This document shows positions 22,843 to 33,772 of a DNA stretch of 64,000 nt, piece by piece. The stretch's first letter is position 1; each line of letters opens with the position of its first letter. The notes under the pieces were generated by a model. It did no database searches and was not told where the DNA came from. It saw only the letters and a program-made list of their open reading frames with translations. The stretch spans positions 14,236,522-14,300,521 of the forward strand of contig NC_134465.1 in NCBI RefSeq assembly GCF_047948215.1, read 5' to 3'. The translations under genes and the position numbers were made by a program. The DNA comes from Lycorma delicatula (Eukaryota > Arthropoda > Insecta > Hemiptera > Fulgoridae).

Positions 22843-24545
22843 ATGCCTCGAAATTGTGTAAATGATATGGATGTCTTTTGTTACGTGTATGGTGAGTTTA
22901 CCGTAAAATCAAGTAGAAAAAACATTACACCTTTAATTAAAAAAACATATCGTTTGTACTTTCAGTGTAAAATTGGTAATCAGGATAAGACGTAGGCTCC
23001 TCGTAAAATATGCACCAATTGTTCTGTGTATTTAAGAGGATTGCTGAAAGGTACACGGAAAGCTTTGTCATTTGGTGTACCTGCGGTTTGGCGTTAACCA
23101 AAGGATTGTAACCGATTGTTACTTTTGTTTAACAATTGCGTTTGGAATTTCTAAAAAATCTAAACGTACTGTAAAATATCCTTCATTGCCATCTGCAATC
23201 AGGACCTGTACCTCACAGTGAAATTATTCCAGTTCCTGAGCCGCCTGTGAATGTATGTTTCGAAAGCACAGATGAAGAATCAGGCAGTACTGAAGAAGAC
23301 AACAACGATTTTGATTTTGAATTATTTTCCAATAAGCCACATATTATATCACAAGGTGATTAGATGACTCGGTTAGGGATTTAAATTTATCAAAAAATCA
23401 ACCTGAATTTTTAGGATCAAAACTACAAGGTTGGAATTTACTTAAAAAAAATACAAAATTTTCAGGTTTTTGAAGCCAACAAAAATAAATTTCTCAGTAC
23501 TTTATTGATGAAAATAATTTGATTTATTGCAAAAATATTGATGAGCTTATGTTGCACGTAGAACAAGTGCATAAACCTGAGGACTGGCGCCTTTTCAAAG
23601 ATTCGTCCAAGTATAGCTTAAAATTTGTTCTACTACACTACGGTAACAAATATCCTTCGATACCAATCGTTTACGGTAACCTTAGTTTGAAAGAGACATA
23701 CGATGTGATGAAAGACGTTCTTGAAAAAATAAATTATAAAAGACATAGCTGGAACATATGCGGTGGTTTGAAAGTTGTAGATATTTCGTTAGGCATGCTA
23801 TACTAAGTACATGTGTTTTCTTTGTGAATGGGACACCCAAGCTAGGGATAAACTTTACGTTACCAAAGAGAGGAAGAAACAAGACAACTTAACTCCAAAT
23901 GGGAAAAATATTATTCATGAGCCCTTAGCTGAACCCAAAAAATATTCTTACCGACTCTCCATATCAAGCTAGGACTAATGAAAAATTTTGTAAAAGCAAT
24001 GAAGAAAGATAGTCCCGGATTTTTGTACATCAGGCAGAAATTTCCGAATGTAAGTGAAGAAAGAATTAAAGAAGGAATACTTATTGGTCCTCAAATAAGA
24101 GAGTCAATCAAAGATGAAGTATTTTACTCGATGTTAAATAATGTAGAAAGTGCAGCTTGGGCTTCATTTAAAAACGTTTGCAAAACTTTTCTCGGCAAAC
24201 AAAAATCTGACAATTACCACGATATTTTTAATGAACTTCATACAGAGCTATGAGATTTAATAATATGTCTTTGAAAATACATTTCCTCCACTCACATCTG
24301 GAGTTTTTCCCGGACAACCTCGGAAACGTCAGTGACGAACACGGTGCACGTTTCCACCAAGATATTTAGGTGATGGAAAGCTGCTATGAAGGAAAACGGG
24401 ATACTTACATGCTAGCCGATTACTGTATTACATTAATTGGGGATGTGCCTGAGGCTGTTTATAAAAGAAAAGCATCAGCGAAATCATTCACACGGGTATG
24501 GCCGTGCAAAATTATAAATATTTCAGATTTTAATTATATTTCCCT
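22843..24545 (+). pseudogene. Unclassified repetitive arthropod ORF family, copy B (near full length, broken)
   Basis: An ATG at 22843 starts MPRNCVNDMDVFCYVYGEFT, which is the family N-terminus; the second cysteine of the usual CxxC has become Y. It continues with CKIGNQDK, a stop, then GTRKALSFGVPAVWR, an acidic linker near 23260-23340, and the open block 23519-23806 (IDELMLHVEQVHKPEDWRLF, SIPIVYGNLSLKETYDVMKD, WNICGGLKVVDISLG). Then follow CFLCEWD (~23818), HxKLG-like RLSISS/RTNEKF with MKNFVKAMKKDSPGFLYIRQ at 23978, GPQIRES, SLKIHFLHSHLEFFPDNLGN (~24270-24325), SDEHGARFHQDI and MLADYC. Multiple frameshifts and stops inactivate it. The conserved C, H, D and E residues suggest a metal-binding or nuclease-like fold, but this is inference. 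Confidence 0.75.
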
Positions 24546-24559
24546 AATTTAAAAAAAAA

Positions 24560-25690
24560 TGTAAATATTTAAAACTAAGAACGATAGAAAAATTGTATTT
24601 ACAGATCTGTAATGTACGCAAAAAGTAGTTCAAGAACTTGTATTACTCTTATAGAAACATTAAAAAGAACATTTTTTGGCTATCAGTGCAATTTATTTTT
24701 GTTGTAAAATATTTTTTTTATATAAAAAATTAACAAACTAAATAAAAGATATTACTATTATTAAATAGATACATTTCGCAAATGTCCAGCGGTTACTTCA
24801 GTATTGATACTTATTAAGAAGATGGAACGCCACTTTAATGTTTGTTAAAAGTTGTATTTGATAGAACTAATCTGTACCCGATTAAGAATCTTTTTCAAAT
24901 TTCGGATGTGAAATAATTAAATCTCTACTTATTTAAAAATACAGACAAATTCGTACCTTCTTGTAAAATCTACACCTTGGGTTCGACAACAGAATGTTTT
25001 TTTTTAAACTCCGAAAACAAGTTTAACTGTTGAAGAAAACATATATTTTATTCCGCTAGCTAATCGATAAATCTAACCCCCGATAACGTTTTCCATCTTC
25101 GAACAATAAATCAAAGAACAATTTTATTTTAAAACGAGTAATCTAATACAAACATCTTGTTTTTAATTTACCTTGCACTCGCATACGTTTTCTTTGTAAT
25201 TATTTAAAATATTTTATTAAGGCTGCAACAATACGCCAGTATCGCCCAAGTTTAGGTTCTGATATCGGTGTCTCGAGGAAAAACAGAAAATTGAGAGAAG
25301 AGAAATTTCAGCAAACATTCGACAAATCACACGCATCTATGAGTCGATAGAGTCATGAACGACCGTTACGGTAGGCGGTTCCTGTGAAATACTGTCATAA
25401 GAATTTTAGAGGAACAGAGTCATCCTAAAACCTAATCGTCCTAATTCTCACCGGGTGTCTAGGTATTATTGTACTCTAAATGCCGAAGCGCGTTAGTCAT
25501 TACTCAATGATCCCTACCGCCCGATACGTAGCGTGTACCCAAGCAACGGCTTGAAAAAAAAAAGACGGAAAGCGTTGCAGTACGCTTCCCGTTTCAATGA
25601 AAGCGACCGGACAAAGCTCAAGCCACTTTTTCAGGTAGCGGACATAAATTCCGCCCTAATCTCTTTGGAGATTCGGTACTTAAAAGAACG
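24560..25690. other. No gene recognised
   Basis: AT-rich to ~25230. From ~25330 to 25690 the composition is more balanced, which suggests decayed coding sequence, possibly the upstream part of the LINE relic at 25700, but no motif is readable. Confidence 0.4.
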
Positions 25691-25699
25691 GTAAAAACA

Positions 25700-26270
25700 C
25701 GTTACCGATCGATGATTTTGCATCGACAGCTTAAATATTCGGAATGTTACCGACGGCAAAGGAAATATTCAATAAGAAAAACACATTACTATGTAGTAAA
25801 AATTTTGGACGAGTTAAGAAAGAGGTTAGTCAAACGCTATGTACGGAGCGCCTTCTCGTATGGAAGCAAAGCGTGGACGACAAGGAAGAGCGAAAGGGAT
25901 CTTTATTAAGGCTTTTGATATGCGGAAACGGAGGAGGATGGAGAAAGTAAGATAGACGGTTAAAGTGAGGAACGAGGAAGCGGTGAAGAGGATTAAAGAA
26001 AAAATGGCACTTTTCAGGGAAGTACACAAAAGAAAAAGAACCGGTCAGAACTATAGTTAAAGGAAGTGAATTTTGACAGTCGAATCGGAAAAGGGTCAGT
26101 AAAAGGAGAAAGGAAGCGAAGAAGAAGAACGATGAAGTTAATAGATTATATGAAGATTGGAAACAGCAAGGGGTCGAAGGAGAAGGCTTGAGACATAAAC
26201 GGATGGAAACAGCGGTGGCGTAAGGGAGCTGCCGCCAAGCAGAACAACGGATGATGATGATGCTGATGAT
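25700..26270 (+). pseudogene. LINE 3' relic (RT C-terminal region)
   Basis: Plus-strand frames read ELRKRLVKRYVRSAFSYGSK followed by AWTTRKSERDLY (25808-25906), matching the conserved C-terminal YVxSxxxYGSExWTxxK block of RTE/CR1-like retrotransposon proteins. Scattered further pieces end in DINGWKQRWRKGAAAKQNN (~26195-26250), and a (GAT)n-rich tail (gatgatgatgatgctgatga) follows at 26250. This is a second LINE family, distinct from the RTE-like copies at 27, 30, 52 and 61 kb; the RT relic at 34570-35730 is probably the same type. Confidence 0.65.
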
Positions 26271-26279
26271 AATGAGCTT

Positions 26280-27220
26280 AAATATGCGTATACACGCTTT
26301 AAGAAAATTTATTTTCCTCAAAAAATTAAGATCAACTTGGAAGCTGGTATAGGATTCCTAAAAACACATCCTCACCGATCCGTATGAATGTAATGGAGGG
26401 ATTCAATAAAAAAAATACGAATGTGAATCGTTCAGTCAGACTCCCACTAAAGATGTGAACCTAGAACAAGATTCGATATCCAAATAATGAATCGTGTCAG
26501 TTACAATTTTTCCGACAGATAGCCTCACTTAAATCTTGATGTAAGGTGAATCTTGATTTACAACGAGTATTGTTTTTGGTAGCGTATTTTGTTTGAAAAT
26601 TTAACGAAGTTAACCGTGAATATGTTATAATTTAACGCTTTATAATTACCGGTGATAAATTAATATTATTTTTAAAATAACAGCGAGTAGCTTACTATTA
26701 CTTTAGCTTCATTTCAGAATGAAAATGCTGAAAAATCACCTTCCAACGGATTTATCTTATCGTGAAATCAATTTTCCTATGTTTTGGAAATACACAATCA
26801 CCAACCGTTGTCATCGGCAATCTTGTAAATATTAAGCATTTCCAAACGCGTTATAAAAAAAAAATCATGTTCACGTGAAATTATGTACTACGATTTAATA
26901 ATAATAATATAATATAATAATTTAGCTATTGGAGGAAATATAATATAATTTAGCTACGTGAAATTAAATTGGAGAAGACAAACAGAAAAGAAAAACTTAA
27001 TATGTATTGCCAAGAACGAGGGGTGAGTATTAATTAAAAATAATTTTCAAAGCATATTTAAACTTCAAAGTCCAAGTTTTATAAATATTACAAATTATTA
27101 AATGTAGATGGTTTATCTCTTAAAAGTAAATTTCATTTCAGTTTAAATATAGAACTGTACTTATTTGAAATATACGATTTATCTACCGGTTTCGATAAAA
27201 CTAACCGATAAATTAATTTG
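26280..27220. other. No gene recognised
   Basis: AT-rich sequence with short TAATA repeats (~26900-26950). It ends at the 5' target-site duplication of the next LINE. Confidence 0.45.
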
Positions 27221-27449
27221 AATTACAAAATTTACTTCCTCTATGAATCATGAGACCTTGCCGTTGGTGAGGGGGCTTGAGTGCTCAGGGATACAGAGTA
27301 GCTGGACCGAAGGTGCAACCATATCAGAGAGGTATCTGTGGAGAACTAGACTAAGGAATGATTCCTGAAAGAGGGCAGCAGCTCTTTCAGTAGTTGTTAA
27401 GGGCGTGAGTTAGAATGACTTAAACGGCCATATCGAACAACGATTGTTA

Positions 27450-27838
27450 ACGTCTATATGCCTACAAGCGCCCATGATGATGATGATGAGGTAGAGTGTG
27501 TATACGAAGAGATTGATGAAGCAATTAAACACGTAAAAGGAGATGAAAATTTAATAATAGTTGGAGATTGGAATGCCAGCATTGGAAAAGGCAAGGAAGG
27601 AAATATAGTTGGTGAATACGAGCTGGGCATAAGGAATGAAAGAGGGGACCGACTTATAGAGTTTTGCACGAAGTATAATTTAGTAATTGCCAAAACCCAT
27701 TTTAAAAATCATAATAGAAGAATATACACTTGGAAAAAGCCAGGCTATACTGCAAGGTATCAGATAGATTATATCATGGTTAAGCAAAGATTTAGAAATC
27801 AACTCGTTGACTGCTCGAAGTCAGACTCGTTGAAATGA
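27450..27838 (+). pseudogene. Endonuclease domain fragment of LINE copy 1
   Basis: The frame encodes VNVYMPTSAHDDD, then VEEIDEAIKHVKG-type text, NLIIVGDWNASIGKGKEG (the GDWN motif of apurinic/apyrimidinic-type endonucleases) and RIYTWKKPGYTARYQIDYIM (the YTW and QIDYI motifs). This is the central part of the APE-like endonuclease that nicks target DNA for reverse transcription. The N-terminal catalytic QE(T)K segment and the C-terminal SDH motif are absent: the sequence jumps at ~27815 through a ~22-bp filler into ESKRNYRQL-type text. A (GAT)n run at 27474-27488 sits in the start region. Non-functional. Confidence 0.85.
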
Positions 27839-27849
27839 AAGTAAAAGGA

Positions 27850-28965
27850 ACTATCGGCAATTAAGAAATGCTATAAACAGGAAGTGCAAACTGGCGAAAG
27901 AAGAGTGGATTAAAGAAAAGTGTTCAGAAGTGGAAAGAGAAATGAACATTGGTAAAATAGACGGAGCATACAGGAAAGTTAAGGAAAATTTTGGGGTACA
28001 TAAATTAAAATCTAATAATGTGTTAAACAAAGATGGTACACCGATATATAATACGAAAGGTAAAGTCGATAGATGGGTGGAATATATTGGAGAGTTATAC
28101 GGACGAAATGAATTAGAAAATAGTGTTATAGAGGAAGAAAAGGAAGTTGAGGAGGATGATCTTTGCAGTTGCTTTGGAACTAGCAGTTAATGATGTTAAA
28201 GAACAATTTAGATTCGGAGTAACAGTACAAGGTGAAAAGATAAAGATGCTACGATTTGCTGATGATATAGTAATTCTAGCCGAGAGTAAAAAGGATTTAG
28301 AAGACACAATGAACGGCATAGATGAAGTCCTACGCAAGAACTATCGCGTAAAAATAAACTAGAACAAAACAAAAGTAATGAAATGTAGTAGAAATAACAA
28401 AGATGGACCACTGAATGTGAAAATAGGAGGAGAAAAGATTACGGAGGTAGAAGAATTTTGTTATTTGGGAAGTAGAATTACTAAAGATGGACGAAGCAGG
28501 AGCGATATAAAATGCCGAATAGCACAAGCGAAACGAGCCTTCAGTAAGAAATATAATTTGTTTACATCAAAAATTAATTTAAATGTCAGGAAAAAAGTTT
28601 TGAAAGTATATGTTTGGAGTGTCGCTTTATATGGAAGTGAAACTTGGACGATCGGAGTATCTGAAAAGAAAAGATTAGAAGCTTTTGAAATGCGGTGCTA
28701 TAGGAGAATGTTAAAAATCAGATGGGTGGATAAAGTGACAAATGAAGAGGTATTGCGACAAATGGATGAAGAAAGAAGCATTTGGAAAAATATAGTTAAA
28801 AGAAGAGACAGACTTATAAGCTACATACTAAGGCATCCTGGAATAGTCGCTTTAATATTGGAAGGACAGGTAGAAGGAAAAAATTGTGTAGGCAGGCCAC
28901 GTTTGGAATGTGTAAAACAAATTGTTAGGGATGTAGGATGTAGAGGGTATACTGGAAACGACTAG
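27850..28965 (+). pseudogene. RT remnant and C-terminal domain of LINE copy 1
   Basis: Frames at 27930-28150 give the linker between endonuclease and RT (NIGKIDGAYRKVKENFGVHK, DRWVEYIGELYG). The sequence then jumps, near 28155, over the RT fingers and palm straight to LELAVNDVKEQFRFGV and the catalytic block RFADDIVILAES (28251-28286). A stop after KIN at ~28360 is followed by the open C-terminal domain 28378-28965 (EVEEFCYLGSRITKDGRSRS, YVWSVALYGSETWTIGVSEK, RHPGIVALILEGQVEGKNC), which is common to all copies. A frameshift near 28955 scrambles the last 25 codons. The polymerase cannot be made because most RT motifs are missing. Confidence 0.85.
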
Positions 28966-29069
28966 CACTAGATAGGGAATCTTGGAGAGCCGCATCAAAC
29001 CAGTCAAATGACTGAAGACAAAAAAAAAATACAAAATTTAATGAAAAGTTTGTAAAAAAATGTAAATTA

Positions 29070-29535
29070 TATACCAGGTAACATTTAAGTATGGAAACAG
29101 CTTTATACTGCGTATCTGAGAGGTATATGGAGGCAGAAACAAGTGGGATCGACATAGTTAAAAAAAAATCTGCATTACGGTGAGCTTTTAATTTTTGTCC
29201 GCCATATTGAAATATTGAATCAAACTTAATTTTTTTTTAATAGAAAGCTGATCATGTGAATCGCAATTTCGATTTAAAATTTTACAGGAAAAACAACGGT
29301 GAAATCCGTTTTTCTGTTAATGCCTTCGTTTTCGATTTATAAACAATCAAAATTGCGATGACGGAAAAATCGTGTTAACAATAAAACGAGGTAAAACGCG
29401 ATGCGTGAACAATTTTATCGCGTTTTACATTCGTAATGCGTACAATAACGAACTTTAAACAGCGTTATAATATCGACTATAATAATAAACAACTAATAAT
29501 TAACAAATTGAACGGCTCTTTCGACCGATATTATT
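29070..29535. repeat. Left long TIR
   Basis: Inverted counterpart of ~33290-33776. It starts directly 30 bp after the 3' TSD of LINE copy 1. Confidence 0.85.
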
Positions 29536-29865
29536 TACTTTAAATATTACGGTATTTATTTTAAAATCTTAAAGAAATGTTTTCGATCGTAAATTGCTAT
29601 AAAATAAATTTTGAAAGCAACCGTTCTACAAAAAAATGTGTAAAACGCTTACCTTGTAAAGCTTGGCACTGTGCTAACCTCAAGTAATATCCGTTTATAA
29701 CTCGTCGTACATGTCTGGCGGTACACGAACAGTTTCATGCACCACGAATCAATTATTCTATACTTATTGAATTAGTCTTATATTTTATAGAACCATTCTA
29801 TAATTTGTATCGGTTATTCTTCTTTTCGATTCGTCAATGTCTGCAGGTTTTGTTTTGTAAACGTA

Positions 29866-30394
29866 ATGTTTAGGTACTCCCCAAAAAAGTATGCAGAGGA
29901 GACAGGTCTGGGGACCTGGCGGTTCACTCTACGGTTCCTCTATGATCTATCTGGCGATTTGGAAATTGTTCGTTTAGAATTTGCCGTGATCTTAGATAAT
30001 AATGAGGTGCTGCTCCATCTTGTTGAAACCGTACGTTATTATTTAATTCTTGTCCGACATTTTCCGAATATTCGGTAGAATCCTATCGGCTAACGATTTG
30101 CAGTAAGCGTGTGCGATTGTCATCTAAAATAAAAGGCCTTACAATACAATGATCGACGATTCCCGCCCAAACGTTCACTTTCTGAGGGTGTTGTGCATGA
30201 GCTTCCAACATCTGGGATTATTATCGATCCGATCTCGACAGTTTTACTTATTAACATGGCCGTTTAACATAAAAGTCGCTCGTCAGTAAGTATTATTGAA
30301 TTAGAAAAATAGGCATCTACGTCTAATTATCGCGTTATAATATCGCAATACTCGACTCGGGGATCAAAATCATCTTCCGAAAGTTCTTACATCA
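29866..30394 (-). pseudogene. DDE transposase, C-terminal part
   Basis: Read from 30394 downward in shifted frames: LTDER (~30285; first catalytic D), KTVEIGSIIIPDVGSS, HAQHPQKVNVWAGIVDHCIV (~30185-30150), PFILDDN, then FQQDGAAPHYY (~30000-30032; second catalytic D), and near 29920 SRxVSRPLLHTFFWGVPKH-like text at the position of the family's SPDLTPLDFFLWG (third acidic residue, degraded). The order VNVWAGI, FQQDG and the third motif fits the Tc1/mariner-type transposases that carry DUF4817 at the N-terminus. The gene is inactivated by several frameshifts and by the LINE inserted after ~residue 120. Confidence 0.75.
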
Positions 30395-30426
30395 GGTATA
30401 GCTTATTTTTTTTTTTTTTTTTGTCT

Positions 30427-31255
30427 TCAGTCATTTGACTGGTTTGATGCAGCTCTCCAAGATTCCCTATCTAGTGCTAGTCGTTTCATTTCAGTATACC
30501 CTCTACATCCTACATCCCCAACAATTTGTTTTACATACTCCAAACGTGGCCTGCCTACACAATTTTTCCCTTCTACCTGTCCTTCCAATATTAAAGCGAC
30601 TATTCCAGGATACCTTAGTATGTGGCTTATAAGTCTGTCTCTTCTTTTAACTATATTTTTCCAAATGCTTCTGTCTTCATCTATTTGCCGCAATACCTCT
30701 TCATTTGTCACTTTATCCACCCATCTGATTTTTAACATTCTCCTATAGCACCGCATTTCAAAAGCTTCTAATCTTTTCTTCTCAGATATTCCGATCGTCC
30801 AAGTTTCACTTCCATATAAAGCGACACTCCAAACATACACTTTCAAAAATCTTTTCCTGACATTTAAATTAATTTTTGATGTAAACAAATTATATTTCTT
30901 ACTGAAGGCTCGTTTAGCTTGTGCTATTCGGTATTTTATATCGCTCCTGCTTCGTCCATCTTTAGTAATTCTACTTCCCAAATAACAAAATTCTTCTACC
31001 TCCATAATCTTTTCTCCTCCTATTTTCACATTCAGCGGTCCATCTTTGTTATTTCTACTACATTTCATTACTTTTGTTTTGTTCTTGTTTATTTTCACGC
31101 GATAGTTCTTGCGTAGGACTTCATCTATGCCGTTCATTGTTTCTTCTAAATCCTTTTTACTCTCGGCTAGAATTACTATATCATCAGCAAATCGTAGCAT
31201 CTTTATCTTTTCACCTTGTACTGTTACTCCGAATCTGAATTGTTCTTTAACATCT
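30427..31255 (-). pseudogene. RT tail and C-terminal domain of LINE copy 2
   Basis: An uninterrupted frame runs from DVKEQFRFGVTVQGEKIK through the catalytic RFADDIVILAES (31163-31195) to the family C-terminus ending RESWRAASNQSND. The frame is open to the stop at 30427, so this is the best-preserved C-terminal domain in the window (about 275 residues). What is missing is the RT upstream of the FADD box. The upstream reading frame enters from the AT-rich filler, so no meaningful start exists. The C-terminal domain is typical of RTE-like 'endonuclease-reverse transcriptase' proteins and follows the RT thumb; its function is not known to me. Confidence 0.85.
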
Positions 31256-31282
31256 TTAAGTAATAAAAAAAGTAAAATTAAA

Positions 31283-32216
31283 AAGTAAAAATTCCACCCA
31301 TCTATCGATTTTACCTTTCGTATTATATATTGGTGTACCATCTTTGTTTAACACATTATTAGATTTTAATTTATGTACCCCAAAATTTTCCTTAACTTTC
31401 CTGTATGCTCCGTCTATTTTACCAATGTTAATTTCTCTTTCCACTTCTGAACACTTTTCTTTAATCCACTTTTCTTTCGCCAGTTTGCACTTCCTATTTA
31501 TAGCATTTCTTAATTGCCGATAGTTCCTTTTACTTTCTTCATCATTAGCATTCTTATATTTTCTACGTTCATCCATCAGCTGCAATATATCGTCTGAAAC
31601 CCAAGGTTTTCTACCGGTTCTCTTTATTCCGCCTAAGTTTGCTTCTGCTGATTTAAGAATTTCCTTTTTAACATTCTCCCATTCTTCTTCTACATTTTCT
31701 ACCTTATCTTTTTTTCTCAGACCTCTTGCGATGTCCTCCTCAAAAATCTTCTTTACCCCCTCTTCCTCAAGCTTCTCTAAATTCCACCGATTCATCTGAC
31801 AACTTTTCTTCAGGTTTTTAAACCCCAATCTACATTTCATTATCACCAAATTATGGTCGCTATCAATGTCTGCTCCAGGGTAAGTTTTGCAGTCAACAAG
31901 TTGATTTCTAAATCTTTGCTTAACCATGATATAATCTATCTGATACCTTGCAGTATCGCCTGGCTTTTTCCAAGTGTATATTCTTCTATTATGATTTTTA
32001 AATTGGGTGTTGGCAATTACTAAATTATACTTCGTGCAAAACTCTATAAGTCGGTCCCCTCTTTCATTCCTTTTGCCCAGCCCGTATTCACCCACTATAT
32101 TTCCTTCCTTGCCTTTTCCAATGCTTGCATTCCAATCTCCAACTATTATTAAATTTTTATCTCCTTTTACGTGTTTAATTGCTTCATCAATCTCTTCGTA
32201 TACACACTCTACCTCA
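31283..32216 (-). pseudogene. Endonuclease domain of LINE copy 2 (5'-truncated)
   Basis: The open frame 31256-32293 (minus) contains VECVYEEIDEAIKHVKGDKN, IVGDWNASIGKGKEGN, RIYTWKKPGDTARYQIDYIM, then GADIDSDHNLVIMKCRL, so the GDWN and SDH active-site motifs of the APE-like endonuclease are intact. A charged linker follows (KEILKSAEANLGGIKRTGRK and NYRQLRNAINRKCKLAKEKW), reaching IDRWVE at ~31290. The first ~100 residues of the endonuclease, with the conserved QET(K) glutamate, are lost by 5' truncation. The N-terminal residues in the open frame above 32216 come from flanking transposase DNA. Confidence 0.9.
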
Positions 32217-32229
32217 GTATAGCTTATAA

Positions 32230-32570
32230 GGATGAAATTTATTTGTTTTAAGAATCTTTTAAACCGAAAAATAACTGTTGTCATGTCGGACAACAGCTTT
32301 CCAAATCTTATGAATTAGGATCTTCAGTTTGTATCGGTTACGGCAATTCTCGGTCTGCCTGTGCGAGGACGATCTTTACGGAACCGGTTTCTTCAAACCG
32401 CTGTACGGTCTTGATCGCAGCCGATTTACTTATCGGTTCTCCGTTTGGAAATTTATTATTAAATAATCACATATCTCTTGTAAAGGCCGAACTCTTGTCA
32501 CCGTACCCGTACATTATCGTTAGAGTTATTCTTCGTTTCGCTTAAAGAAGTCGTTGCTATTTGACGATTT
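32230..32570 (-). pseudogene. DDE transposase, N-terminal part (DUF4817-like)
   Basis: Minus-strand frames give RITLTIMYGYGDKSSAFTRD at ~32545-32480, NNKFPNGEPISKSAAIKTVQ and RFEETGSVK, then a Pro/Arg-rich hinge (RTGRPR-type, ~32370). This is the ...RFxETGSVxxRxRxGRPR pattern expected just after an N-terminal helix-turn-helix in the transposases with DUF4817. It continues, across the LINE insertion, to LTDE at ~30285. Stops at several positions show decay that may predate the insertion. Confidence 0.7.
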
Positions 32571-32711
32571 AATATTTAATAAAACTAAATAAACGAACGA
32601 GGAAACTAATAAATAATAAAACTTTCACCGAAAACCAAATTTGAACCGCAAGGCCTTCAACTTAATTTTTACTAGCGCTATAAAATATTACCGTTACAAC
32701 TATAGTGAAGT

Positions 32712-33105
32712 GGAATGGAATGGAATGCAAAGTTGGCAGGAGTTTATTACTCCCTACTCCATCGCAGAACCTGGACAGAGTCCCTTGCTGCTGGATCATT
32801 CTAATCGGGCTTGGTTTTTAAAAGAATTATTTTAAATCTCGGTTCTAATTTTCTCAAGTTTTGTTTATTATTATTTAGTATTTTAAGGACGAATTTAATT
32901 GCATTCCAATCCGTTGCTAAACCAGCGTAATCGAACCCATTTTATGGGCCGACCGCGGAAGGCTAGGCTTATAAAGCCTGTCCTCCCGACGTAATTCCCC
33001 TTCAGACCGTCCACTGAAGTCCTTTCGGTGCTAACTCTTTAATAGGCTAGCCTACTCTTTAATAGGCTAGGAATACGCCACAACGGGGCACTACCTGTAA
33101 GGAGG
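32712..33105 (-). mobile_element. 394-bp non-LTR/SINE-like insert with 11-bp TSDs
   Basis: TATAGTGAAGT is found at 32701-32711 and 33106-33116. The insert begins on + with a (TGGAA)n tract, which on the minus strand is a 3' (TTCCA)n tail, so the element probably lies on the minus strand with its 5' end at ~33105. It holds GC-richer blocks (CCGCGGTCGGCCC and GTCGGGAGGACAGGC on the minus strand) and a 16-bp tandem duplication, CTCTTTAATAGGCTAG, at 33036-33071. No B-box or protein is recognisable. It is either a SINE or a 5'-truncated/deleted LINE derivative. Confidence 0.8.
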
Positions 33106-33289
33106 TATAGTGAAGTAAAAATGCGAAATTAGAAGTTATTAATTCGGATTGTTTCAACGTAATACAAGCTGCATTGTTGTAAATTAACAGCTGATTTACT
33201 CAACCGAATTTGTAGTACAGTTTTTAAGTAAGTATTTCCAGCCGATTTGTTTCATTTACGATAAGTAACAAATATCGGTCGACATTAAC

Positions 33290-33772
33290 GCTGGAAGTTA
33301 ATTTTTATTTAGCAAATAATTTCAATCGATATAGCCGTTAATTTGTTGTTAATTATTAGTTGTTGTTTATTACTATCGGTATTATAGCGCTGTTTAAAGT
33401 TTGTTATTGTAAGCATTATGGATGTAAAATGCTATAAAATTGAACACGTATCGCGTTTTACCATGTTTTGTTGTTAACACGATTTTTCCGTCATCGCAAA
33501 TTTGAATGTTTATAACTCGATAACGAAGGCGTTAACAGAAAAACGGGTCTCACCACTGTTTTTCTATTAAAAGTTTTAAATTATAATTACGTGTCATATG
33601 TCCATTTTAATATTTAAAAAAAAAAATAAGTTTGATTCGGTACGGCGGAAAAAATTGAAAACCCACCGTAATGCAGATTTTTTTTTAACTATGTCGATCC
33701 CACTTCTTTCTGCCTTCATATACCTCTCAGATATACAGTATAAAGTTGTTTCCGTAATTAAATATCACCCGG

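Larger units (their letters stand above)
27235..29029 (+). mobile_element. RTE-like LINE copy 1 with 11-bp TSDs, internally deleted
   Basis: TACAAAATTTA occurs at 27224-27234 and again at 29030-29040, directly after the poly-A end, so the insertion boundaries are exact. The element begins with a less AT-rich 5' leader (27245-27440) and ends in CAGTCAAATGACTGAAGAC plus poly-A; the CAGTCA-AA-TGACTG is a small palindrome at the 3' terminus, shared by all copies. At ~1.8 kb it lacks the 5' part of the endonuclease, a stretch between 'RNQLVDC' and 'KRNYRQL', and the palm/finger core of the RT. Relative to copy 2 the missing pieces are real deletions, not truncation, because both termini are present. 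Confidence 0.9.
30406..32216 (-). mobile_element. RTE-like LINE copy 2 with 11-bp TSDs, inserted into a transposase
   Basis: GTATAGCTTAT is present at 30396-30406 and at 32217-32227, bracketing the element. Its poly-A (poly-T on +) end is at 30406-30422 and its 5' truncation point is at ~32216. It carries the endonuclease from VECVYEEIDEAIK onward and a C-terminal RT segment, but the RT core is replaced by a ~33-bp AT-rich filler (31257-31290). The flanking transposase halves line up across the insertion, proving that the LINE arrived later. Confidence 0.95.

Noticed and set aside
25830..26321. 163-codon minus-strand ORF
   Set aside because: Antisense shadow of the LINE 3' relic at 25700-26270, with no domain of its own.
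27454..27693. Minus-strand ORF over the LINE endonuclease, and similar ones at 28113-28527, 30435-31116, 32007-32222 and 53181-53500
   Set aside because: All are antisense frames of the RTE-like LINE copies.
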